Source of the DNA: an uncultured Lactobacillus sp.
Lineage (GTDB): Bacteria; Bacillota; Bacilli; Lactobacillales; Lactobacillaceae
Length of the DNA stretch: 55,037 bases
Reading direction: 5' to 3'
Assembly (NCBI GenBank): GCA_910587695.1
Contig: CAJUNC010000017.1
Span: 1 to 55,037, forward strand
Made by a program: the position numbers and the translations under genes
In this document: piece by piece, positions 40,685-49,656 of the stretch
How positions within the stretch are numbered: the first letter of the stretch is position 1
Layout of the letters: each line of letters starts with the position of its first letter
Notes under the pieces: generated by a model
Databases searched by the model: none
What the model saw: the letters and a program-made list of their open reading frames with translations, nothing else
What the model was told of the DNA's origin: nothing

Positions 40685-41947
40685 GTGCAAAAAGAAATCA
40701 ATGCGGGGGTCATGTTGAATGTGATCCCTACACAACAGTTCAAGACAACACGAGTCGTGATCTCATTTTTAAAAGAGTTGACAGATCGCAAAGAACTCGT
40801 CATGCGAACGCTATTAGCTAATATTTTAGAAACGAGTAGTCAAGCTTATCCGACGCAAAAAGCAGTTGCCTTAGAGCTTTCTAAGATGTATGGAGCAAGT
40901 TTTGGTACGACAGTCAGCCGGCGCGGGCAAGTACATATTCTAAATTTTGTTTTGAATTGTGTAAATGATAACTATCTTTTGCATCCCGAAGATTTGTTAG
41001 GCCAAGTTTTCTCATTTTTAAAAGAGTTGATCTTTGCACCATTAGCCAATGATGGAGCCTTTGATAAAGCGACTTTTGAGCGTCAAAAGCTTAATTTGAC
41101 GGCTTATATCGAAGCTGTCAAAGATAATAAGCAATCCTATGCGGCGTTAGAATTGCAAAAGATCTATTTTGAGGATGCGATCCAACAAGCTGCTAACTAT
41201 GGTACAGTGGAAGATCTAGTTTCAGTTACGGCAGCTGAACTCTACGCTTATTATTTGGAAATGCTTCAAAATGATCAGATCCAGATCTTCGTATCAGGGG
41301 ATGTCTTAGAAGCTGAAGTTGAGGAAAATGCGCTTGCATTACCTTTTGACAAAAGAAAGACTGCGATCACAAAGCTTTGTTATCAACAGTCAACACGAGC
41401 TCAAGTAGTTGAAGTAGTCGAAAGACAGACTTTAAATCAAAGCAAGTTAGACTTAGCTTATCGATTGCCGACCACTTATCGCGATGCTAAACACTATGCT
41501 GCTGTAGTCTTCAATGCCTTGTTGGGGGGCTCACCGCAGTCTAAATTATTTACTAATGTACGAGAAAAAGAAAGTCTTGCTTATTATGCAAGTAGTAATT
41601 TTGATCCTTTCCGGCAGTTGCTCTTGATCCAGACGGGTATCAAGACAAGTGACAAGAAGAAAGCCTACAGCTTGATCAAACAACAAGTCGCTGATCTAGC
41701 TGCAGGAAAGTTCAGTGAAGCTGAATTAGAAAATATCAAACTAAATTTGATCAACGGTTATGAGAGCCGTTTAGATGATCAAATGACGGCGATCACACGT
41801 AGTCAGCTAGATATATTGAGTCAAGTACCAGAAACACCAGCGACTTGGATCGAAAAGATCAACCAAGTTTCGGCTCAAGACGTGGTAGAGGTGGCAAATT
41901 TAGCTGAGCTTCAGGCCGTATTTTTCTTAGATGGGGGGCATATTTAG
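40685..41947 (+). CDS. ymfF: M16 peptidase-like protein YmfF (EF-P modification-associated)
   Basis: This 420-residue protein starts with GTG behind AGGGGGAAC. It is an M16 (pitrilysin/insulinase) family member without the HXXEH zinc motif at its N-terminus, so it is the inactive-type partner. Family features are MYGASFGTTVSRRGQVHIL, SPQSKLFTNVREKESLAYYASS and the closing ELQAVFFLDGG. In Bacillus and relatives ymfF-ymfH-ymfI are linked to EF-P 5-aminopentanol modification. It overlaps the ymfH start by one base. Confidence 0.9.
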   Translation: MQKEINAGVMLNVIPTQQFKTTRVVISFLKELTDRKELVMRTLLANILETSSQAYPTQKAVALELSKMYGASFGTTVSRRGQVHILNFVLNCVNDNYLLHPEDLLGQVFSFLKELIFAPLANDGAFDKATFERQKLNLTAYIEAVKDNKQSYAALELQKIYFEDAIQQAANYGTVEDLVSVTAAELYAYYLEMLQNDQIQIFVSGDVLEAEVEENALALPFDKRKTAITKLCYQQSTRAQVVEVVERQTLNQSKLDLAYRLPTTYRDAKHYAAVVFNALLGGSPQSKLFTNVREKESLAYYASSNFDPFRQLLLIQTGIKTSDKKKAYSLIKQQVADLAAGKFSEAELENIKLNLINGYESRLDDQMTAITRSQLDILSQVPETPATWIEKINQVSAQDVVEVANLAELQAVFFLDGGHI

Positions 41948-43253
41948 TGGAGATCAACAGTTATCCGCAATTTGGCGAGACGATTTATACTGCTACTTTG
42001 GAGAATGGGTTAAAAGTCAATTTTTTGCCTCGAACAGATTTTCATAAGACTTATGGGATCTTGACGACTGATTATGGCTCAGTTGATAACGAATTTGTTC
42101 CTTTAGGTGAGACTAGCGTTCGGCGGTTTCCTGATGGGATCGCCCACTTTTTAGAACATAAATTATTCGAAAAAGAAGATCACGATGCCTTTGAACTATT
42201 TGGTAAATACGGAGCTGATGCCAATGCCTTTACCAGTTTTACTCGTACGAGCTACCTGTTTCAAACGACACATAATGTTGCTAAGTGTGTGACGACGTTA
42301 TTAGATTTTGTGCAAGCGCCGTATTTTTCGGAAAAGACAGTTGAAAAAGAAAAGGGGATCATTGGTCAAGAGATCAAGATGTATGATGATGACTCCAATT
42401 GGCGCTTATATTTTGGGATCATTGAAAATCTGTATCCTAAAAATTCATTAAGTGTCGATATCGCTGGGACAGTTGATTCGATCAATAAGATCACTGCTCA
42501 AGATCTGTATGATTGCTACAAGACTTTTTATCAGCCAAGTAACATGGATCTCTTCTTAGTCGGGAATTTTGAAGTTGAAGCTATGCTCGAGTTGGTCAAA
42601 GAAAATCAAGCAGCTAAGGAATTTCCAAGTGCTGAGCCGATCAAGCGAGCCGAAGAATTTTTGATCTAGAAGGTAAGGATATCATTCCTTATCGGATGAC
42701 AGAATTAGATATCCAGCGTCCTAAAACGATCATTGGGATCAAGGGACTAGATAAAGTGCCTGCAGGTCGAGCAGGTCTGCGGTATAAGCTAGCAGTCGAA
42801 TTATTATTATATTTACTTTACAGCGAAACTTCAGATAAATACCTAGAACTTTATGATGAAGGTGTCTTGGACGACAGTTTTGGGTATGATTTTTCTTTAG
42901 AACGAGGTTTTCATTTTGCTACGATCTCAGGTGATACCAATAAACCTCAAGAACTATCCAATGCCGTGATCGAGATCGCAGAGCACGCGCTAGAATTTTT
43001 AGAAGATAAAGAATTTGCTTTTGAGTTAGCTAAACGTGAGTTGATCGGACGTAATATCCAAGCGATGAATTCATTAGAAAGTATCGCCAATCGTTATGAA
43101 GCTGATCTGTTTGAAAATGCGACCTTATTTGATATCGGAGCGCTTTTAGAACAATTGACTTTAGACGATATCAAAGTTGTTGCCAAGCAGTTCTTACGTT
43201 CAGAGGCGATCAGTGTTTACCAAATTCTCCCGAAAGAAGATGAAGATAAATGA
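41947..43253 (+). pseudogene. ymfH: M16 peptidase YmfH, split by a one-base frameshift
   Basis: The first 240 codons (GTG 41947 to TAG at 42667-42669) carry the zinc motif HFLEH and the distal Glu in EKEKGIIGQEIKMYDD. The remainder runs in the -1 frame to 43253; an ATG at 42696 opens a 185-residue ORF. The two frames join at GAAGAATTTTTGATCTAG near 42654-42668. A sixth T would give EEFFDLEGKDIIPYRMTELDIQRPK without interruption. All the rest is intact and codon use is normal, so the break is recent or a base-calling error in a homopolymer. If real, the 240-residue fragment retains the catalytic half only. Confidence 0.85.
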
Positions 43254-43978
43254 AATGGGCTTTGCTCTGTGGAGCCTCAGGTGATCTAGGTCACCAAATC
43301 GCTAAAGACTTAGCAGCTGATGGCTGGTCGTTATATTTACATTACTATCACAATCAAACGCGTGTGGATGATCTAGTAATAAAACTAGCAAAGAATTATC
43401 CTAAGCAGGATTTTTTAGCACTCCAAGCTGACCTTACAGCACCAGACACGATGCCACAAGTGGCTTCTCAGATCTTTGGCAGTCTAGATGCACTGATCTT
43501 TGCGCAAGGAACGACTGAGTATGGGCTATTTAGTCAACAAGGACCGCAAGCTTTTGACCAGTTGCTGGCGATGCAACTACAAAGTCCGTTACGTTTGATC
43601 GCGTTGCTCGAAGCTAAATTAGCTCGCAGTCAAGCAGCGCGGATCGTGTTTATTGGCTCGGTCTATGGTGGTGCTGGTAGTGCTTTAGAGGTCGGTTATA
43701 GTACGGTAAAAGGAGCACAAAGTGCCTTTTGCAAAGCTTATAGTAAAGAAGTTGCCTCTTTGGGGATCACAGTCAATACGATCGCACCTGGAGCAGTAGA
43801 TACGCAGATGAATCAGATGTTTTCTGGTAGTGAACGTCAAGCAGTACAAGAAGAGATCCCAAGTGGTCGCTTTGCTCAGCCAAGTGAGATAAGTTATTTC
43901 GTAAAAATGTTGTTAGCCCCTAAAGCTAGTTATTTAACGGGTCAGACACTTTATGTGACTGGTGGTTGGCTCGTGTAG
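43250..43978 (+). CDS. ymfI: SDR oxidoreductase YmfI (EF-P 5-aminopentanone reductase type)
   Basis: The 242-residue short-chain dehydrogenase has the N-terminal cofactor loop GASGDLGHQIA, the catalytic Ser in VFIGSVYGGAG, YSTVKGAQSAFCKAY (YxxxK) and NTIAPGAVDTQMN. In Bacillus YmfI reduces 5-aminopentanone on EF-P Lys32 to 5-aminopentanol; the assignment here rests on synteny with ymfF/ymfH. It overlaps the ymfH stop by four bases. Confidence 0.88.
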   Translation: MKWALLCGASGDLGHQIAKDLAADGWSLYLHYYHNQTRVDDLVIKLAKNYPKQDFLALQADLTAPDTMPQVASQIFGSLDALIFAQGTTEYGLFSQQGPQAFDQLLAMQLQSPLRLIALLEAKLARSQAARIVFIGSVYGGAGSALEVGYSTVKGAQSAFCKAYSKEVASLGITVNTIAPGAVDTQMNQMFSGSERQAVQEEIPSGRFAQPSEISYFVKMLLAPKASYLTGQTLYVTGGWLV

Positions 43979-44016
43979 ACGATAGAATCTAAAAAGAGAC
44001 GGAGAAATTAGATAAA

Positions 44017-44949
44017 ATGACAGATATTGGAACAATTTTAAAAGAAGCACGTAAAGAAAAAGGTTTGACATTAGATGACTTACAACAAACGACCAAGATC
44101 CAAAAACGTTATTTGATCGCGATCGAAGACGATGACTTTGCAGCGCTACCAGGTAAATTCTATGTGCGAGCTTTTATCAAGCAATATGCAGAAACTGTTG
44201 GGATCGATCCAGAAGAGTTGCTAGCTAAGCTAGATGAAGATAAAACTCCCAAACCAGAAGAAGAAACAGAAGCAACGACACGTACTGAAGCGGTCAAGCG
44301 CGAAGAAGAAAAAACTATGTCACCGATCCTTGCGGGTTTGATCCGTTATTTACCTACGATCATTATCGTAGCTATCGTAGTTGCGATCTTAGGAACGATC
44401 TACATCTTTGCTTGGGGAGATCGTGACCGTAATAGCAGTACACAGATTGCTGATAATAGTCAAAGAGTCTCAGTTTCTTCCGAAAGTTCTGCTAAGAGCA
44501 GTAGTTCCAAGCAAAAAGCCTCAAGTAGTGAAAGCAGCAGTAGTAGCACATCTAAAAAAGAAAGTTCAAGCACAAAAGCTAAGAAGGAATCTAAAAAGGC
44601 AACTAAACAAAAGATCACTAACACATCAGCTGCGGGTTCAGCTTTCGTATATGAGCTAAAAAATGCCCCAGCTACAAATAAGATCGAAATGTCAGTTTCT
44701 GATGGTGCAACAGCTTGGAATGCCGTTTCAGCTAATGGGGTCCAAGTATGGCAAGGGACACTTAGTGCTGATAATGCATCACAAACAATTGAGATCCCTG
44801 AAAATACAACAACGATCACTATGAATTTAGGGAACTCAAAGGCAACATCGATCAAGATCAACGGTAAGAAATTTGATTTCTTAAAAGAAAACGAGACTTT
44901 GACCGTACGTACGATCACATTAAACGTTGCACAAACAACGGCACAATAA
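44017..44949 (+). CDS. RodZ-like helix-turn-helix membrane protein (YmfM type)
   Basis: The 310-residue protein begins with a helix-turn-helix (IGTILKEARKEKGLTLDDLQQTTKIQKRYLIAIEDDDFAALPG), has one membrane segment at about 108-130, a long Ser/Lys linker (SSESSAKSSSSKQKASSSES...) and a C-terminal extracellular DUF4115-like beta domain. RodZ proteins link MreB to the membrane for cell-shape control. Position between ymfI and pgsA is conserved. ACGGAGAA precedes the ATG. Confidence 0.9.
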   Translation: MTDIGTILKEARKEKGLTLDDLQQTTKIQKRYLIAIEDDDFAALPGKFYVRAFIKQYAETVGIDPEELLAKLDEDKTPKPEEETEATTRTEAVKREEEKTMSPILAGLIRYLPTIIIVAIVVAILGTIYIFAWGDRDRNSSTQIADNSQRVSVSSESSAKSSSSKQKASSSESSSSSTSKKESSSTKAKKESKKATKQKITNTSAAGSAFVYELKNAPATNKIEMSVSDGATAWNAVSANGVQVWQGTLSADNASQTIEIPENTTTITMNLGNSKATSIKINGKKFDFLKENETLTVRTITLNVAQTTAQ

Positions 44950-45056
44950 AAGTAGTATGGCAGAAAAAGGCGGATGCCAAAGCATAAGTAAATCTAAGAA
45001 AGGAAACTGTGCACTTTTCAAAGTATGAAACTTTTCCGCCAACACAGTAGAAAATT

Positions 45057-45644
45057 ATGAATTTACCGAATAAATTAACAGTTTTACGGATCATTTTGAT
45101 CCCGATCTTCATGTTAGTTCTGCTATTACCGCTTGATTGGGGCGAGGTGGTTTTAGCTGGTACCGTTATCCCGACCACACAATTGCTTGGAGCGCTGATC
45201 TTTGCGATTGCTTCGATCACGGATTTTGCGGATGGACAGATCGCACGTAAACAAAAATTAGTTACAAACTTTGGCAAGTTTGCTGATCCTCTAGCCGATA
45301 AGATGTTGGTAATGACCGCATTTATCATCTTGGTACAGATGGGGAAAGTACCTGCGTGGGTCGCAGCGATCATTGTTTGCCGTGAATTAGCCGTAACTGG
45401 TTTGCGCTTGATCATCGTTGAAAACGATGGTAAAGTCATGGCTGCTGAACTTCCAGGTAAGATCAAAACAATGACGCAAATGTTTGCGATCTTGTTCTTG
45501 TATTTGAATAATGTTTTCTTTATCAATGCAAATATCATGATCGGTGAGATCTTATTGTATATCTGCTTATTCTTTACGGTATATTCAGGCTTGGATTATT
45601 TTTGGAAGAGTAGAAGTATTTTTGCTGATTCTTTTAACGATTAA
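45057..45644 (+). CDS. pgsA: CDP-diacylglycerol-glycerol-3-phosphate 3-phosphatidyltransferase
   Basis: The 195-residue membrane enzyme makes phosphatidylglycerol phosphate. The CDP-alcohol phosphotransferase motif is complete (DFADGQIARKQ...GKFADPLADK). The start MNLPNKLTVLRIILIPIFM is canonical, but the ribosome site is weak (AGTAGAAA). The 107-base leader has the tandem repeat ACTTTTC (45013 and 45030) and a possible GGCGGA/TCCGCC stem. cinA, normally next, is absent. Confidence 0.95.
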   Translation: MNLPNKLTVLRIILIPIFMLVLLLPLDWGEVVLAGTVIPTTQLLGALIFAIASITDFADGQIARKQKLVTNFGKFADPLADKMLVMTAFIILVQMGKVPAWVAAIIVCRELAVTGLRLIIVENDGKVMAAELPGKIKTMTQMFAILFLYLNNVFFINANIMIGEILLYICLFFTVYSGLDYFWKSRSIFADSFND

Positions 45645-45650
45645 AAACGA

Positions 45651-45682
45651 TGGACTACTTCAGCTGGTGAGGTAGTCTATTT
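45651..45682 (+). terminator. Probable terminator after pgsA
   Basis: GACTAC-TTC pairs with GAG-GTAGTC around AGCTGGT. The T-run (TATTTATTTG) is imperfect. Confidence 0.65.
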
Positions 45683-45737
45683 ATTTGCATAGAGATCCAA
45701 GTATTTTGCGTATCTTTAAAGTAAGGCTGAAACATAT

Positions 45738-45788
45738 CAAACATTAGTTCGCAAAACGCTTGCTTTTTTTGAAAAAAATAAGTATGAT
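45738..45788 (+). promoter_or_regulatory. LexA/DinR box and promoter of recA
   Basis: CAAACATTAGTTCG at 45738-45751 differs by one base from the half-site consensus CGAAC-N4-GTTCG. Nine bases downstream, TTGCTT (45760-45765) and TATGAT (45783-45788) form a promoter with a 17-bp spacer. LexA bound here would hinder polymerase until SOS induction. The leader has a GAACGT/ACGTTC inverted repeat (45809-45830). Confidence 0.72.
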
Positions 45789-45876
45789 ATATGGTACAGA
45801 GTAATTGAACGTAGATTAGGAAACGTTCTTTGTGAGTAAACGACAAAGAGGAGGAGTAAATTTGGCTGACGAAAGA

Positions 45877-46968
45877 CAAGTTGCTTTAGATAAAGCGCTC
45901 AAGAAGATCGAAAAAGATTTCGGTAAGGGTGCCATCATGAAGATGGGTGAAAAGGCTGATACCCAGATCTCAACTGTTCCAAGTGGTTCATTGGCCCTTG
46001 ATGAAGCTTTGGGAGTAGGTGGCTTCCCAAGGGGACGTATCGTAGAGATCTATGGCCCTGAAAGTTCTGGTAAGACAACAGTTGCTTTGCAAGCTGTTGC
46101 TGAAGTTCAAAAACAAGGCGGTCTAGCTGCTTATATCGATGCGGAAAATGCACTTGATCCTGCATATGCGACAGCTTTGGGTGTCAATATCGATGACTTG
46201 TTGCTCTCTCAACCTGGTACTGGCGAAGAAGGTCTACAGATCGCAGATGCACTGGTCTCTTCTGGCGCGGTAGATATCGTGGTCATTGACTCTGTAGCGG
46301 CTTTAGTTCCTAAAGCTGAGATCGAAGGCGAGATGGGTGACTCACATGTTGGTTTACAAGCGCGTTTGATGTCTCAAGCTTTACGTAAACTTTCAGGTAC
46401 GATCAACAAGACTAAGACGATCGCTTTGTTTATCAATCAGATCCGTGAAAAAGTCGGAGTGATGTTTGGTAATCCAGAAACAACGCCTGGTGGACGGGCC
46501 CTTAAGTTTTACTCAACGATCCGCTTGGAAGTTCGGCGCGCTGAACAGATCAAGGACGGTTCAGATGTTTTAGGTAACCGGACTCGGATCAAAGTTGTGA
46601 AAAATAAGGTCGCACCACCATTTAGAACGGCAGAAGTCGATATCATGTATGGTGAAGGGATCTCGAAGATGGGTGAATTGATCGACTTAGCCGTTGAGAA
46701 AGATATCATCGAAAAGAGTGGTTCTTGGTTCTCTTACGGTGGTAGCCATATCGGTCAAGGTCGTGAAAAGACAAAGGCTTACTTGAGCGAACATCCTGAA
46801 GTGGCCGATGAGATCACACAAAAAGTTCGTGATACACCAACGCTTACACAAAAAGAGAAAAAAGCACTTGAAAAAGAAAAAAAAGCTAAGGAAAAAGAAG
46901 CGGCTAAAGTTGATAAAAAAGCAGCTAACAAGCCGGTCAGTTTGGACTTAGGTAAAGACGACAAATAA
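45877..46968 (+). CDS. recA: Recombinase RecA
   Basis: TTG 45877 with AGGAGGAG upstream gives MADERQVALDKALKKIEKDFGKGAIMKMG and 363 residues; GTG 45832 lacks a ribosome site. Walker A GPESSGKTT, DNA-binding loop regions and the MAW-like LDPAYATALGVNIDDLL are intact, and the C-terminal tail is Lys/Glu-rich. RecA drives homologous recombination, SOS induction and transformation. The sequence around the TTG start (GTAAATTTGGC) is the same as around the ftsK start. Confidence 0.97.
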   Translation, partial: QVALDKALKKIEKDFGKGAIMKMGEKADTQISTVPSGSLALDEALGVGGFPRGRIVEIYGPESSGKTTVALQAVAEVQKQGGLAAYIDAENALDPAYATALGVNIDDLLLSQPGTGEEGLQIADALVSSGAVDIVVIDSVAALVPKAEIEGEMGDSHVGLQARLMSQALRKLSGTINKTKTIALFINQIREKVGVMFGNPETTPGGRALKFYSTIRLEVRRAEQIKDGSDVLGNRTRIKVVKNKVAPPFRTAEVDIMYGEGISKMGELIDLAVEKDIIEKSGSWFSYGGSHIGQGREKTKAYLSEHPEVADEITQKVRDTPTLTQKEKKALEKEKKAKEKEAAKVDKKAANKPVSLDLGKDDK

Positions 46969-46975
46969 ACTTTAA

Positions 46976-47008
46976 AGAGTAGCCGTTTGCTAGAGCTACT
47001 CTTTTTTG
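46976..47008 (+). terminator. Terminator after recA
   Basis: AAAGAGTAGC pairs with GCTACTCTTT around an 11-base loop, followed by more T. Confidence 0.92.
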
Positions 47009-47144
47009 ACATTATCTAGATAAAAGGTCAAACAGACTGATAATGATTGACATTTACCAACATTAAACATTAAAATATTATTGTGTGTAAATTAGACCTA
47101 AGCCGTCGATTTACCACGATAAAATAGATCGCGGAGGTGCAAAC

Positions 47145-48695
47145 TTGAACTATACTGTTATTAGTGCCATCCTCGCAATCGCTGTTTTGACTTTAGTGCT
47201 AGGTTTTGCTTTAGGAATCTTTTATCGAAAGCGTAGTTATGAACAATCGCTAGATGCAGCAACTCAAACGGCCAAAGGTATTATTGCTAGTGCCAAAAAA
47301 GAGGCTTTACTGGAAGCAAAAGATGAAAGTCATCGCTACCGTAAAGAAGTCGAAGGCGAATTGAAAGAGAGACGCTTTGAAGTTCAGAAACAAGAAAATC
47401 GTTTGTTGAAAAGAGAAGAGAACCTTGATCGTAAGGATTCAGTCTTAGACAAACGCGAACAAATGCTTACACAAAAAGAAGATCAACTGAGTGCTGAGCA
47501 ACAAAGATTAACTGCAAAGAGCAAGGAAGTCACTTCGCTTGAACAAAAACAAAAAGATAAGCTGGAAGAGATCGCCGCTTTGACAAAAGACCAAGCTAAG
47601 GAACTTATTCTTAAAGAGACGCGTAACAGTTTGAGTTACGAATTAGCTGTGATGATCAAGGAAAGTGAAGCCCAAGCTCAAGCAACAGCTGACAAAAAGG
47701 CTAAGAGTTTGATCGCACAAGCTATCCAGCGCAGTGCAGCTGATATGGTCTCTGAAACCACTGTCTCAGTCGTCAACTTACCAAATGATGAGATGAAGGG
47801 CCGTATTATTGGGCGTGAAGGACGTAATATTCGCACACTTGAAACTTTGACTGGGATCGATCTGATCATTGATGATACTCCTGAAGCTGTCGTTTTGAGT
47901 GGCTTTGATCCTGTAAGACGCGAGATCGCCAAAATGGCCTTAGAAAAATTGATCCAAGATGGTCGGATCCATCCAGCACGTATCGAGGAAATGGTCGAAA
48001 AGGCTACCAAGGAAATGGATAGTCGGATCCGCCAGACTGGTGAAGAAGCTATCTTTGATCTTGGGATCCATTCAATGCATCCAGATTTGATCAAGACAGT
48101 CGGTCGTTTGAATTATCGGACAAGTTATGGTCAAAATGTGTTGGATCATTCGATCGAAGTTGCTAAGATCACAGGGGTCCTTGCAGCTGAGTTAGGTGAA
48201 GACGTTACAATAGCGAAACGCGCAGGTTTACTACACGATATCGGAAAAGCAGTTGATCATGAAGTTGATGGCTCTCATGTTGAGATCGGGGTGGAGTTGG
48301 CGAAGAAATATAAAGAAAACGATGTCATTGTCAATACGATCGCCTCTCACCACGGTGATGTAGCACCAAAATCAACGATCGCAGTTTTAGTTGCGGCAGC
48401 TGATGCTGTTTCAGCTGCACGTCCAGGGGCTCGGAGCGAGTCACTGGAAAACTACATTCATCGCCTTGAAAAATTAGAGAATATCTCTAATGAATTTGAA
48501 GGTGTGAAAAAGAGCTATGCGATCCAAGCAGGGCGTGAAGTTCGGATCATCGTTAAACCAAATGAGGTCAATGACTTAGAAGCAACTGTTTTAGCACGTG
48601 ATATTCGAAATAAGATCGAAGAAGAACTTGAATATCCAGGGCATATCAAAGTTACCGTTATTCGTGAAACACGAGCGGTCGAATATGCTAAGTAA
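47145..48695 (+). CDS. rny: Ribonuclease Y
   Basis: The 516-residue membrane-anchored endoribonuclease initiates mRNA decay in Firmicutes. TTG 47145 lies six bases after GGAGGT. A single N-terminal helix (about 5-25) precedes a long coiled coil (about 30-180), then a KH domain (GRIIGREGRNIRTLETLTG) and an HD domain (AGLLHDIGKAVDHEVDGSHVE). The order recA-rny is typical of Firmicutes. It is very rich in GATC (18 sites in 47761-48480). Confidence 0.97.
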   Translation: MNYTVISAILAIAVLTLVLGFALGIFYRKRSYEQSLDAATQTAKGIIASAKKEALLEAKDESHRYRKEVEGELKERRFEVQKQENRLLKREENLDRKDSVLDKREQMLTQKEDQLSAEQQRLTAKSKEVTSLEQKQKDKLEEIAALTKDQAKELILKETRNSLSYELAVMIKESEAQAQATADKKAKSLIAQAIQRSAADMVSETTVSVVNLPNDEMKGRIIGREGRNIRTLETLTGIDLIIDDTPEAVVLSGFDPVRREIAKMALEKLIQDGRIHPARIEEMVEKATKEMDSRIRQTGEEAIFDLGIHSMHPDLIKTVGRLNYRTSYGQNVLDHSIEVAKITGVLAAELGEDVTIAKRAGLLHDIGKAVDHEVDGSHVEIGVELAKKYKENDVIVNTIASHHGDVAPKSTIAVLVAAADAVSAARPGARSESLENYIHRLEKLENISNEFEGVKKSYAIQAGREVRIIVKPNEVNDLEATVLARDIRNKIEEELEYPGHIKVTVIRETRAVEYAK

Positions 48696-48712
48696 TAGTT
48701 TTAGCAATTGTA

Positions 48713-48755
48713 TCAAAAAAGCTGTAGTCCGATCAGAGCTACAGCTTTTTTATTA
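48713..48755. terminator. Bidirectional terminator between rny and the dNK gene
   Basis: AAAAAAGCTGTAG pairs with CTACAGCTTTTTT around a 12-base loop. Confidence 0.92.
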
Positions 48756-49481
48756 GACACGGCGTTCTTGCTTTAACTTTTCAGCTTGTTTAGCACTCAA
48801 GTTTCCTAGAGTGACTAAACGGTCTTCGATCAAATCTAAAACGTGATTACGATCAGTCTGATTTTCAACGAAATCGTATTTATCACCATCGATGATCAAC
48901 AGTTGAGAGAGTCCATAATTTTTCTCAAAATCATCGTAATAACGTAAGAGCTGTTGGTAGTATTCGATCAATGAAGGATCAGTTGAGATCTGTTCATATT
49001 TACGCCCACGTTTTTGGATGCGCTTGATCATCGTATCATAGGAAACTTTGATCAAGACCATCAGATCGGTATCGTTAGCAGGAGTAGCTGCCTTGAGTTC
49101 AGTCAACATATGTCCTAAAAGTTCTTGGTAGGTCGCATATTCGATCTGAGTTGCATTTCCCATATCGGTATTCATCTTCATGAACATCGCATCTTCATAG
49201 ATCGAGCGATCTAAGATGTTGTTTGGGTGTTGCATAGCTTGTTTCATCATCATAAAACGACGATTTAAAAAGAAAGTTTGTAATAGATAGGCATAAGGAT
49301 TGGTAGCATCCTTATCGCCAGCTTGACGTTTTTTGGCCGCAATTTCGTTGCCTTTGTAAAATAATGGTAAGACAGGGTTGTCTTCAACGGGTTCAAAGAA
49401 CGGCTTTGAGCCTAATTCTTGAGCTAAGATCTGTGTTAGGCTTGATTTACCTGATCCGATAATCCCAGCTAGTGTGATCAT
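48753..49481 (-). CDS. Deoxynucleoside kinase (deoxyadenosine/deoxyguanosine/deoxycytidine kinase)
   Basis: The 242-residue protein has the P-loop GIIGSGKSS, ILDRSIYEDAMF (the DRS motif), the LID region KRIQKRGRKYEQ and a Lys/Glu-rich C-terminus. Members of this family in lactobacilli phosphorylate purine deoxynucleosides and deoxycytidine for salvage; lactobacilli rely on them because of incomplete nucleotide synthesis. It is somewhat longer than common forms at its C-terminus. Substrate preference cannot be read here. It is a single gene, convergent with rny. Confidence 0.9.
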   Translation of the reverse strand: MITLAGIIGSGKSSLTQILAQELGSKPFFEPVEDNPVLPLFYKGNEIAAKKRQAGDKDATNPYAYLLQTFFLNRRFMMMKQAMQHPNNILDRSIYEDAMFMKMNTDMGNATQIEYATYQELLGHMLTELKAATPANDTDLMVLIKVSYDTMIKRIQKRGRKYEQISTDPSLIEYYQQLLRYYDDFEKNYGLSQLLIIDGDKYDFVENQTDRNHVLDLIEDRLVTLGNLSAKQAEKLKQERRV

Positions 49482-49656
49482 AGAAAGTTCATCCTCTCGG
49501 TTAATGTACTTAACTATCTTACATTTTTAACGTTTATTTTTCAAATGGTGAATTACTTGACTAATTGTTATGAGAGGCATATATTTCTCTATATAAAATT
49601 TTTTATAGGGCAGACTGTGGGCAAGATGATAGCCTGCCAGAAAGGCTCGTGAGATA
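49482..49656 (+). other. Divergent intergenic region before kup
   Basis: No gene is seen. GGCAG (49610s) can pair with CTGCC (49635s), and an alternative AGCC/GGCT stem overlaps it, so two mutually exclusive small stems precede the kup ATG. No c-di-AMP riboswitch signature was recognised. Confidence 0.35.

Noticed and set aside
40685..41947. YmfF as an active zinc peptidase
   Set aside because: The N-terminal half lacks the HXXEH motif; only the YmfH partner carries it (HFLEH).
42654..42668. Programmed -1 frameshift producing full-length YmfH
   Set aside because: The 0-frame heptamer A TTT TTG is not a standard X XXY YYZ slippery site, no downstream stem or pseudoknot was seen, and the family has no known recoding. 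Mutation or sequencing error is simpler.
44460..45538. Minus-strand ORFs of 152 and 207 codons opposite the RodZ-like gene and pgsA
   Set aside because: They are shadows of the Ser-rich linker and of the membrane helices on the plus strand; composition is artificial and no start signal is present.
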